Assembly: GCA_028819215.1 (NCBI GenBank)
Contig: JAPPMG010000068.1
Location: 1 to 34,658, forward strand
Source of the DNA: Bryobacterales bacterium
GTDB lineage: Bacteria > Acidobacteriota > Terriglobia > Bryobacterales > UBA6623
Direction: 5' to 3'
DNA: 34,658 nt
How positions within the stretch are numbered: the stretch's first letter is position 1; each line of letters opens with the position of its first letter. Below the pieces are notes generated by a model, which did no database searches, had not been told where the DNA came from, and worked only from the letters and a program-made list of their open reading frames with translations. The translations under genes and the position numbers were made by a program. This document shows, piece by piece, positions 28,094 through 34,658 of this stretch.

Positions 28094-28167
28094 AAATCTC
28101 TTGGGACCTCGGGCGTTTTCGACCCGTTCCGTGCCCCGGCGACAGCCCGTCACCGGCCGCTATCCCG

Positions 28168-28803
28168 ATGTCCGGCAACCAGTCAGCAGTAGTTGAGCCT
28201 TCGGTCGAACTGGTGGCCGAAGCGGACTTCCCTTGCCGCCACGGCGACTTCCGGATTCTTGGCTTTCGCGGCCTGGGTCCCGGCGGCGAGCAGGAGCTGG
28301 TTGTGCTCAAGAAGGGTGACTTCGCAGCGGCGGCCGAGGCGCCGCTGCTGCGCATTCACTCGCAGTGCCTCACAGGCGAGGTGTTCCGCAGCCTACGCTG
28401 CGATTGCGGCCCCCAATTGGCGCTGGCGCTGGACATGATCTCGGAAGCCGGCTGCGGCCTGCTGATCTACGATCCGCAAGAAGGTCGGGGCATCGGTCTC
28501 CTCAACAAGCTCATGGCATACCAGCTGCAGGACGAGGGCGCGGACACGGTAGAGGCCAATCAGAAGCTGGGGTTCGGCGCTGATGAGCGCGAGTACGGCT
28601 ACGCGGTTGCGGTCTTGCGCTACTTCGGCCTGCGAAGCGTGCGCATGCTGTCGAACAATCCGGCCAAGGTGGAAGCGCTGGAGCGCGAGGGGATTCGAGT
28701 GGTCGAGCTCGTGCCTTGCGCTCCGCAAGATGCCGGGGATCTGGCGCAGTCCTACTTGCGCACCAAGCGGGACAAGCTAGGGCATTTGGTCGAGGGGGTC
28801 TGA
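28168..28803 (+). CDS. ribA: GTP cyclohydrolase II
   Basis: RibA opens the imidazole ring of GTP and starts riboflavin synthesis. The 211-residue protein is monofunctional, lacking the DHBP synthase domain found in RibBA. The zinc ligands are Cys67, Cys78 and Cys80 (RIHSQCLTGEVFRSLRCDCG). The catalytic region is YDPQEGRGIGLLNK (about 101-114), with Asp139 and Arg141 in FGADEREYG. The GTP-binding end is MLSNNPAKVEAL. The ATG at 28168 lacks a strong ribosome site. Its 3' end overlaps the convergent deacetylase gene by 27 nt. No other rib gene is nearby, and no FMN riboswitch fits in the short leader. Confidence 0.95.
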   Translation: MSGNQSAVVEPSVELVAEADFPCRHGDFRILGFRGLGPGGEQELVVLKKGDFAAAAEAPLLRIHSQCLTGEVFRSLRCDCGPQLALALDMISEAGCGLLIYDPQEGRGIGLLNKLMAYQLQDEGADTVEANQKLGFGADEREYGYAVAVLRYFGLRSVRMLSNNPAKVEALEREGIRVVELVPCAPQDAGDLAQSYLRTKRDKLGHLVEGV

Positions 28804-29649
28804 GCCGGCTCGCACTCGAGCCGGAGCCGACGCTTCGGCGTCGGCCGCCAAGTCCCTGTAGGAAAGCAATTCGATCCCGTGCTCGGCAACCGCGCGCCTG
28901 ACTTCGTCGGAGCAGAGGGCGTGCATTTCTATCTCGCGGCTCTGCTTCAGCCTGGTTTCCGCTCGCCGCAATTCGGGACCGCAGATGCCCGGGTGGCACA
29001 TGAGTTCTCCGATCCCGCCAGGCAGGCCGGCGAGCAACGCCACCAGCCAGCGGGAATCCATTGCGCCAGTGCCGACGAAACCGGCGAAGTAGTCGCTCGT
29101 CCGACAATGCACCCGGCGCAGGCGTTCCTCGAAGGGGATCCGCCACGGTCGGATGGCAAGGGCCAGGCCTGCGCGGAGCACAGGCGATACGCCAAGAGGC
29201 GTGTCGAACGGCTTGCGGATCCACGGAACCCGAAAGCGGTCGGCCAAGGTCGCGACTGCTTCCAGCACCACCGGTAACAAGTGGACATGCTGGTGCGTGT
29301 CAAGATGGCTCGGCTGGATGCCATGATTGAGCAGGGCTTCGATCTGAGCTTGAAACTCGCGCAGCGCTTCACGCAGAGTGGGCGGACTAGCCAGCAGCCT
29401 GCTCGCCGAGCGCGGCAGTTGAGCTCCCGGTGACGCGAGGGACTCGCCTTGCACGAGCGTGAGGTGGCAGCCCACTCCCAGGCTCGGGTGCCGATGGGCA
29501 ATCTGTACGGCGTGCTCGAAGGCCGGGCCGTTCGCCATCAGGGATGTCGAGCGGACAATCCCTTCAAGATGGCTGCGCAGGATTCCTTCGTTGACGTCAG
29601 GCGTGAAGCCGAAATCATCGGCGTTCACTACGAGGCGCTTTACCGCCAC
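28777..29649 (-). CDS. YdjC/ChbG/HpnK-family carbohydrate deacetylase
   Basis: This is a metal-dependent deacetylase of the YdjC family, which removes acetyl groups from chitooligosaccharides (ChbG) or acts near hopanoid genes (HpnK). The 290-residue protein shows the family's N-terminal VVNADDFGFTPDVNEGI with metal-ligand Asp11. His62 (GCHLTL) and the SHLDTHQHVHLLP motif (114-126, with His121/123) provide the other ligands. MCHPGICGPELRR appears near the C-terminus. The wording of the N-terminus and the GPA-x-x-x-A-V stretch fits the HpnK-like branch, but no hopanoid genes are visible. The start is a GTG at 29649 with no clear ribosome site. It ends inside the ribA 3' end (27-nt convergent overlap). 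Confidence 0.88.
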   Translation of the reverse strand: MAVKRLVVNADDFGFTPDVNEGILRSHLEGIVRSTSLMANGPAFEHAVQIAHRHPSLGVGCHLTLVQGESLASPGAQLPRSASRLLASPPTLREALREFQAQIEALLNHGIQPSHLDTHQHVHLLPVVLEAVATLADRFRVPWIRKPFDTPLGVSPVLRAGLALAIRPWRIPFEERLRRVHCRTSDYFAGFVGTGAMDSRWLVALLAGLPGGIGELMCHPGICGPELRRAETRLKQSREIEMHALCSDEVRRAVAEHGIELLSYRDLAADAEASAPARVRAGSDPLDQMP

Positions 29650-29665
29650 GCGTCAATACAAACTG

Positions 29666-29695
29666 AAAGCGGCGGGACCGTCGCCCCGCCGCTTT
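29666..29695 (-). terminator. Perfect 11-bp hairpin, likely terminator of the lactate permease gene
   Basis: AAAGCGGCGGG (29666-29676) and CCCGCCGCTTT (29685-29695) form a perfect 11-bp stem with an 8-nt loop. On the minus strand, the GC stem ends in TTT and continues CAGTTTGTATTG, a moderately T-rich tail. It lies about 140 nt past the permease stop and just before the deacetylase start. The flanking A and T arms would let it work in both directions. Confidence 0.6.
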
Positions 29696-29837
29696 GGTCA
29701 ACCACAGGTTCACAAGGAGAAGGAATTCGAACCGTAGTTTTTGTCAGCACTCCCTATGACGATTGAGTGCTGCGTTCTTACGGCAAGAATTTCGAATCTT
29801 CGAGAATTCTCTCAATCCGCCATCTGCCGGATGCCGA

Positions 29838-31526
29838 TCAGAAGCGGTCGGCGAACAGCCCGTAACTGAACAACAGCCCGAGCAAGCCGGCTGCGACGAC
29901 GTAGTACAGCATCGGGTAGATGGTCCGGCGGATCAGCAGGCCCTCGCGGCCAACCAAGCCGACGGTCGCGCTGGCTGCCACTACGTTGTGCACGGTAATC
30001 ATGTTGCCAGCGGCACCACCAAGCGCCTGCAAGCCCAGCACGACCAGATGCGAGACGCCGATGCGGTCGGCGACACCGTACTGGAAGTGACTGAACATCA
30101 GGTCGCTGACCGTGTTCGACCCGGCCACGAAAGCGCCCAGCGCTCCGATCATGGCGGCGAAGAAGGGCCAAGCCTGGCCGGCGACCGCCGCCGCAAACTC
30201 GGCCAGTTCAAGCGGCATGCTCTGCAGCCCCGAAGCATTGGCGTTGGAGTCGATGAAGACCCGTACCAGCGCCACCGCGAAGACCAGCGCGAAGGCGGGC
30301 CCGGCCAACATGCGAGCGGACGCCGAGAAAGCGCTCTTGACCTGGGCCCCCGACATGCTGTGGATCACCGCAGTGATCAAGCAGACGACGAGAAAAATCG
30401 TGCCCGGCAGGTAGAGCGGCTGGATGCCTTGGCTCAGGTCGGTGCCTAGGATCCCGCTCCAAGTGAACTGCACGCCGGCGAGCCAAGCCTTGAACGGCAA
30501 CCCGGGCAGTCGGGTGATCACTAGCAGCGCGGCAACCAAGACGTAAGGCATCCACGCCCGAACCAGCGACATGTGCTGCTCGTCGGGCTTGGGATCTCCG
30601 CTGAAGGTGCCCATCCATTCCTTCTCCCAGCCCTCCCGCGGAGGGAAGTCCCAGGGCGCGACATCGGAGAGCAGGAAGCCCTTGCGGGCTGCTGTCACGA
30701 CGATGCCCAGACCGATCAGCGCGCCCAACAGAGAGGGGAACTCCGGCCCGAGGAAGATCGCGACGAGGATGTACGGCACGGTGAAGCAAAGACCCGCGAA
30801 GATCGCGAACTTCCAGATGCTCAGTCCGTCCCTGAAGGAGCGGTTAGCGCCGAAGAAGCGGGTCAGCATGCCGCAAATGATGAGTGGGATCAGGGTCCCC
30901 ACGATGGCGTGCGGAATCGCGGCGAAGACACCGATCTGATAGATGAACTCGGCGTACGGGATCGAGGCCTGTGCCAGCGCGGCCTCGACGTCAGGGACGT
31001 TGAGGGATTCGGCCATGCCGACGAGGATCGGCGTGCCCACCGCTCCGAACGTCACCGGCGTGCTCTGGATGATGAGGGTGCACATCACAGCGGCCAGCGC
31101 CGGGAAGCCCAGCGCGAGCAGCAGCGGGCCGGCTACAGCAGCCGGCGTGCCAAAGCCGGACGCCCCCTCGATGAACGCCCCGAACATCCAGGCCACGATG
31201 ATGAGCTGGACGCGGCGGTCGCGCGAGACGTTCATGAAGCCCTGGCGGATCGATGCCGCCGCTCCGCTCTCCGAGAGAGTCTGCAGCAGGAGGATGGCTC
31301 CGAAGATGATCCACAACAGCGAGACCGCAATGATGACGCCTCGTAGCGAGGCGGCCGCGACATGGACGGGCGCGACATCCCAGAGGAATAGCGCGAATGC
31401 CGCTGTCATCACATAGGCCACTGGCATGGCCCGCGTGGCAGGCCAGCGGAGGACGACAAGGAAGAACATCACCGCAACGATGGGGAGGACGGCGACAAGG
31501 GCATAGAATCCAGATGTTTCCGGCAT
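29838..31526 (-). CDS. lctP: L-lactate permease (LctP family)
   Basis: The protein belongs to the LctP family of lactate/glycolate:H+ symporters in the cytoplasmic membrane. The 562-residue protein has 12-14 hydrophobic helices. The hallmark region is [20 protein letters not shown] (given as its core, about 115-134). [30 protein letters not shown] follows, and [19 protein letters not shown] plus [20 protein letters not shown] appear near the end, all typical of the family. The ATG at 31526 has only a weak upstream site. It lies 314 nt downstream of clpC on the same strand. No lactate dehydrogenase (lld, lut or dld) genes accompany it, so the substrate call rests on family alone. Confidence 0.93.
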   Translation of the reverse strand: MPETSGFYALVAVLPIVAVMFFLVVLRWPATRAMPVAYVMTAAFALFLWDVAPVHVAAASLRGVIIAVSLLWIIFGAILLLQTLSESGAAASIRQGFMNVSRDRRVQLIIVAWMFGAFIEGASGFGTPAAVAGPLLLALGFPALAAVMCTLIIQSTPVTFGAVGTPILVGMAESLNVPDVEAALAQASIPYAEFIYQIGVFAAIPHAIVGTLIPLIICGMLTRFFGANRSFRDGLSIWKFAIFAGLCFTVPYILVAIFLGPEFPSLLGALIGLGIVVTAARKGFLLSDVAPWDFPPREGWEKEWMGTFSGDPKPDEQHMSLVRAWMPYVLVAALLVITRLPGLPFKAWLAGVQFTWSGILGTDLSQGIQPLYLPGTIFLVVCLITAVIHSMSGAQVKSAFSASARMLAGPAFALVFAVALVRVFIDSNANASGLQSMPLELAEFAAAVAGQAWPFFAAMIGALGAFVAGSNTVSDLMFSHFQYGVADRIGVSHLVVLGLQALGGAAGNMITVHNVVAASATVGLVGREGLLIRRTIYPMLYYVVAAGLLGLLFSYGLFADRF

Positions 31527-31705
31527 GAGCCAATCAAGCCTAATCAGCGGACGGCTCGGGTGTCAAGGAACGGTGCCGGCAACCAGCGTCCGGCCGGCTC
31601 ACGCCCGCCGCGGTCATCACAATGCCAGTTCTCCGAGTCCGGGAACCCAGAGGCAAGCGCCGGTCGCGCGTCTGATCGCTTAGCGCTTGATGCGCGGCAC
31701 CTACA

Positions 31706-31740
31706 CACCTCGGACCCGGCAACCGCTTCCGTCCGAGGTG
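31706..31740. repeat. Perfect 10-bp inverted repeat between clpC and lctP
   Basis: CACCTCGGAC (31706-31715) and GTCCGAGGTG (31731-31740) are perfect inverted copies with a 15-nt spacer. They lie about 100 nt past the clpC stop and 180 nt before the lctP start. No T-run follows on either strand, so it is not a standard intrinsic terminator. It could be an operator for the permease or a transcript-end stem. The other bases of 31527-31840 show no gene that I can support. Confidence 0.45.
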
Positions 31741-31840
31741 GGCTTGCCGCAGGCAGGCGCGTTCCACGCACGGCGCTAACGGGCGTCGCGCGCACCGCGA
31801 GGGATCCCCCGGTCTGCAGGGAAACTGGGGCGACGTGCCC

Positions 31841-34324
31841 TCAGAACGAATACAACAGTGTTTCCGCCGCGACCGCTACGCCGCCATCGCCCTCTTCGAG
31901 CCCGTCATCGCCTCCGGACAGATCCAGCTGCCGATAGTACAGGCCATCCTTGCCGCGGAAAATCTCGATGTCGGACGGTCGGGGCAGTCGATTCTGGATC
32001 AGTGCCTCGGAAAGCGGATCCTCGACACAGCGCTGCAACGCCCGGCGCAGCGGCCGGGCACCGTAGCTGCGATCTCCCAGCGTCTCGTCCAAGATGTACT
32101 GCGCTGCATCTACGCTTAGCCGGATCTGCAGCCCCTTGCTGAGCAGATTGGCATTGATCTGGCCGACCAGCATCTGGACGATCTCCAGCAGGTCCTCGTC
32201 GCTCAGCGAGCGGAAGATGATCGTCTCGTCTAGTCGGTTGAGGAACTCCGGGTTAAAGGTCCGCTTGACCTCGTTCATGACCTCCTGCTCGGCCTTGGTG
32301 TCACTGTACCCCTGGGACGCATCTTGGAATCCCATCGCCTTCTTGAGCTGCAGGTGGCGGGCGCCGATATTCGAGGTCATCACCACGATCGTGTTCTTGA
32401 AGTCGACCGTGCTGCCCAAGCCATCGGTCAGCTGGCCGTCCTCGAAGACCTGCAGCAGGATGCTGAACAGATCGGGATGCGCCTTCTCGATCTCGTCCAA
32501 CAGGATGATCGAGTAGGGCGCGCGCTTGACGCGCTCGGTCAACTGGCCGCCCTCCTCGTAGCCCACGTAACCGGGCGGAGAGCCGATCAGCTTCGACACG
32601 GAGTGCTTCTCCATGAATTCGGACATGTCGAAACGGATCAGCGACTTCTCGCTGCCAAACAGACAATCGGCAAGCGCGCGCGCCACCTCGGTCTTGCCGA
32701 CGCCGGTGGGGCCGAGGAATAGGAAGGACCCTGCCGGTCGATTGACCGGCTTCAAACCGGCGCGCGAGCGGCGGATCGCACGGGCCAGGGCCGAAATGGC
32801 GCTGTCCTGGCTCACGATGCGATGGTGGAGGTCCTCCTCAAGCCGCAGCAGCTTGGCCATCTCTTCTTCCTTGATGGAAGTCATGGGCACGCCGGTCCAG
32901 CGGGCTACGACGTCTTCGATATCGTCCTTGCCCACCGTTGCCGTCACGGCCTGATCCTGCTCTTGCTCGCTCTGCAAGCGGCGCAGGTTCTCGCGCTCCT
33001 TGCGCTCTTCGTCGGAATAGAACCGCGCCTTTTCGAACTCGTGGTTGGCGATCGCGTTCTCCATGCGATGGACGATGTACTTGATCCGCTTGTGGATCTC
33101 GGCCGACTCGTCCGACATCTTGGTCTGCTCGAGCTTCACGCGCGCCCCCGCCTCGTCGAGCAGGTCGATCGCCTTGTCGGGCAGGAAACGGTCGGGGATA
33201 TACCGGATCGAGCTGTGCACCGCGGACTCGATCGCGCTGTCGGTGTAGACCACAGCGTGAAATTTCTCGTAGCGCTCCTTGATTCCGAGCAGCACCTGCA
33301 CGGCCTCGTCTTCGGAGGGCGGGCTGACCTTCACAGCTTGGAAGCGGCGTTCCAGCGAGCGGTCCTTCTCGATCGATTTACGGAACTCGTTGGGCGTCGT
33401 CGCCCCGATGCACTGGATCTCGCCCCGCGACAGCGCCGGCTTGAGGATGTTGGCGGCATCCAGCGAGCCCTCTGCCGAGCCGGCCCCGACCAAGGTGTGC
33501 AACTCGTCGATGAAGATGATGGAATTCTGGTTCTCCATCAACTCCTTCATGATCGTCTTGAGGCGCTCTTCGAACTGTCCGCGGTACTTGGTCCCGGCGA
33601 CGATCAAAGACAGATCCAGCGACAGGATGCGCTTGTCCGAAAGAAACGGCAGCACGACGCCGCTGGCGATGCGCTGCGCAAGACCCTCGACGATGGCCGT
33701 CTTGCCGACTCCGGGCTCGCCGATGAGCACAGGATTGTTCTTGGTCCGGCGGCACAGGATCTGCACCACACGCTCGACCTCGCGCTCCCGCCCGACCAGA
33801 GGATCCAGCTTTCCGTCGGCCGCCTCTTGGGTCAGGTCGCGGCTGAACTCAGCCAGCATGGAGCTTTCTTTCGGCCGGTTTGACAGCAGCTTCTCGGACT
33901 GGACACGTGCCAGCTCTTCGCGGATCGTGGACAGGCGCAGGCCGCGCTCGTGCAGGATCTCAGCCGCGAAGCACTTCTCCTCGCGCAACAGGCCCAGCAG
34001 CAGATGCTCCGTGCCGATGTGCTTGTGCGAGAGCCGCTCCGCCTCTTCGGCAGCATAGGCCAGCACGCGCTTGCACTCGTGGCTGAGCGGCAGGTCTACC
34101 GACGTGGAGACCTTTTCCCGAATTGTCGTATGGGCCTCGATCTGCTTGCGGATGGAGTCGACCGCGGCGTGCGACCGCAGGAACCTGTTGGCCAGCGCCT
34201 TGTCCTCGCGGATCAAGCCCAGCAGCAAGTGCTCGGTCTCGATGTACGGGCTTCCAAACTGGCTGGCCTCGTAGCGGGCGAAGAAAATCACCCGCCTGGC
34301 CTTTTCGGTGTAACGTTCAAACAT
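31841..34324 (-). CDS. clpC: ClpC-type AAA+ protease ATPase
   Basis: ClpC unfolds proteins and feeds them to ClpP. The 827-residue protein has two Clp_N repeats (about 1-145). The first AAA+ module has Walker A GEPGVGKT at 202-209 and Walker B IFIDE near 270-274. A UVR-like middle domain (about 408-455, [20 protein letters not shown]) follows. The second AAA+ module has Walker A GPTGVGKT at 538-545 and Walker B LLDE near 608-611. An M-G-F tripeptide (664-666) sits where the ClpP-contact loop is expected. The ATG at 34324 gives the canonical start [19 protein letters not shown] and has GAGG eight bases upstream; a longer frame to 34417 looks non-coding. No ctsR or mcs genes adjoin it. The sequence reads like Acidobacteriota ClpC, by memory. 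Confidence 0.97.
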   Translation of the reverse strand: MFERYTEKARRVIFFARYEASQFGSPYIETEHLLLGLIREDKALANRFLRSHAAVDSIRKQIEAHTTIREKVSTSVDLPLSHECKRVLAYAAEEAERLSHKHIGTEHLLLGLLREEKCFAAEILHERGLRLSTIREELARVQSEKLLSNRPKESSMLAEFSRDLTQEAADGKLDPLVGREREVERVVQILCRRTKNNPVLIGEPGVGKTAIVEGLAQRIASGVVLPFLSDKRILSLDLSLIVAGTKYRGQFEERLKTIMKELMENQNSIIFIDELHTLVGAGSAEGSLDAANILKPALSRGEIQCIGATTPNEFRKSIEKDRSLERRFQAVKVSPPSEDEAVQVLLGIKERYEKFHAVVYTDSAIESAVHSSIRYIPDRFLPDKAIDLLDEAGARVKLEQTKMSDESAEIHKRIKYIVHRMENAIANHEFEKARFYSDEERKERENLRRLQSEQEQDQAVTATVGKDDIEDVVARWTGVPMTSIKEEEMAKLLRLEEDLHHRIVSQDSAISALARAIRRSRAGLKPVNRPAGSFLFLGPTGVGKTEVARALADCLFGSEKSLIRFDMSEFMEKHSVSKLIGSPPGYVGYEEGGQLTERVKRAPYSIILLDEIEKAHPDLFSILLQVFEDGQLTDGLGSTVDFKNTIVVMTSNIGARHLQLKKAMGFQDASQGYSDTKAEQEVMNEVKRTFNPEFLNRLDETIIFRSLSDEDLLEIVQMLVGQINANLLSKGLQIRLSVDAAQYILDETLGDRSYGARPLRRALQRCVEDPLSEALIQNRLPRPSDIEIFRGKDGLYYRQLDLSGGDDGLEEGDGGVAVAAETLLYSF

Positions 34325-34612
34325 GCGGTTTGCCTCAGCTACCCGCAACGTGTCGGCCGCCGCTTTCTGCCGATCATCATAACAGCAAGCCAGAACATGC
34401 CTGCCCGGCAGTTCCACGACGGAGCGTTATGCAGGAGCAAGGCATGCCCTTATGGCGGTACAGCGGATCGCCCGCAAGATACACCAGACTTCGATGGCAC
34501 AGCCGGGTGCCGAAACCCGGTCGAGCGAATGCTCCCGCACCGACTGCATGTCCGCCGTCTACGAACTGGCCGAGCCGACCGAGAATACGCTCACTCACGT
34601 AGGTAAGGACGC

Positions 34613-34646
34613 TTGCCAAAACAACTTGATCAATTAATGTTGTAAT
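34613..34646 (+). promoter_or_regulatory. AT-rich putative promoter/operator at the right edge
   Basis: An AT-rich patch in GC-rich DNA contains an extended -10-like TGTTGTAAT (34638-34646). A TTGCCA (34613-34618) lies upstream, but the 22-bp spacer is too long for a standard pair. The palindrome TTGATCAA and flanking ACAAC/GTTGT half-sites lie between them and could be a repressor site. It would drive a gene starting beyond the window. The remainder of 34325-34612, upstream of clpC, shows no gene that I can support. Confidence 0.28.
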
Positions 34647-34658
34647 CTGCTACGATGC

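Noticed and set aside
28094..28167. FMN riboswitch ahead of ribA
   Set aside because: The leader from the likely promoter is only about 70 nt, and the conserved FMN-aptamer segments are not seen.
28050..28355. Upstream extension of the LytS-type kinase to about 551 residues
   Set aside because: The added residues are low-complexity, run over ribA and its promoter, and a good GGAGGG site supports the start at 28049.
29722..29733. GGAATTCGAACC (GGTTCGAATTCC on the minus strand), like a tRNA T-arm
   Set aside because: No T-stem pairs correctly around the TTCGAAT/TTCGAAC loop, and no acceptor, D or anticodon arms can be built on either strand.
29459..29766. Short plus-strand frames over the deacetylase start and the terminator hairpin
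   Set aside because: They cover the antisense of a real gene and a terminator stem, and have no recognisable protein character.
34377..34637. Short frames on both strands upstream of clpC
   Set aside because: They overlap each other, start at TTG or at an unsupported ATG, have no ribosome site and resemble no family.

Overview
The window is GC-rich, densely packed bacterial DNA with at least 27 protein-coding genes and no rRNA or tRNA gene that I can support. The best guess at the source is a member of the Acidobacteriota. The ClpC sequence, the NuoI sequence, the presence of ClpC at all (rare in Proteobacteria) and the F0 genes standing apart from F1 all fit. This is inferred from remembered family patterns, not from a search. 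Nothing in the window looks like a phage, IS element, integron or CRISPR array.

The left half (241-16511, minus strand) is an energy-conservation block. Reading in the direction of transcription, a complex I cluster runs nuoC-nuoD-nuoH-nuoI-nuoJ-nuoK-nuoL-nuoM-nuoN (16511 to 6894). It has tight spacing and start/stop overlaps, and ispH lies just upstream on the same strand. nuoA, nuoB, nuoE, nuoF and nuoG are absent from the window. After a short gap with a DUF1778-type (TacA-like) antitoxin gene and what looks like a decayed stub of its GNAT toxin, an F0 ATP synthase cluster follows: atpZ-like, atpI-like, atpB (a), atpE (c), atpF (b). No F1 genes are present. The same run of overlapping genes continues into a PhoD-type metallophosphoesterase lipoprotein and an S9 (prolyl oligopeptidase family) peptidase.

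The middle (16629-22506) holds ispH (isoprenoid synthesis) divergent from acnA (TCA cycle aconitase). A TrmJ-like SPOUT RNA methyltransferase follows acnA. Its 3' end overlaps, tail to tail, a Fic-fold protein whose catalytic motif is destroyed: the motif His aligns with Leu, and the metal-binding Asp with Ser. That pseudo-Fic protein is the most unusual coding gene in the window.

The right half (22765-34324) holds a tandem acyl-CoA dehydrogenase pair, probably a heteromeric enzyme, followed by a type I sulfatase lipoprotein. Next come a LytS-type sensor histidine kinase without an adjacent response regulator, a monofunctional ribA (GTP cyclohydrolase II), a YdjC/ChbG/HpnK-family deacetylase, an LctP-type lactate permease and clpC. 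Together the genes describe an aerobic or respiring heterotroph: acyl-CoA oxidation, lactate uptake and TCA flux would feed complex I and ATP synthase.
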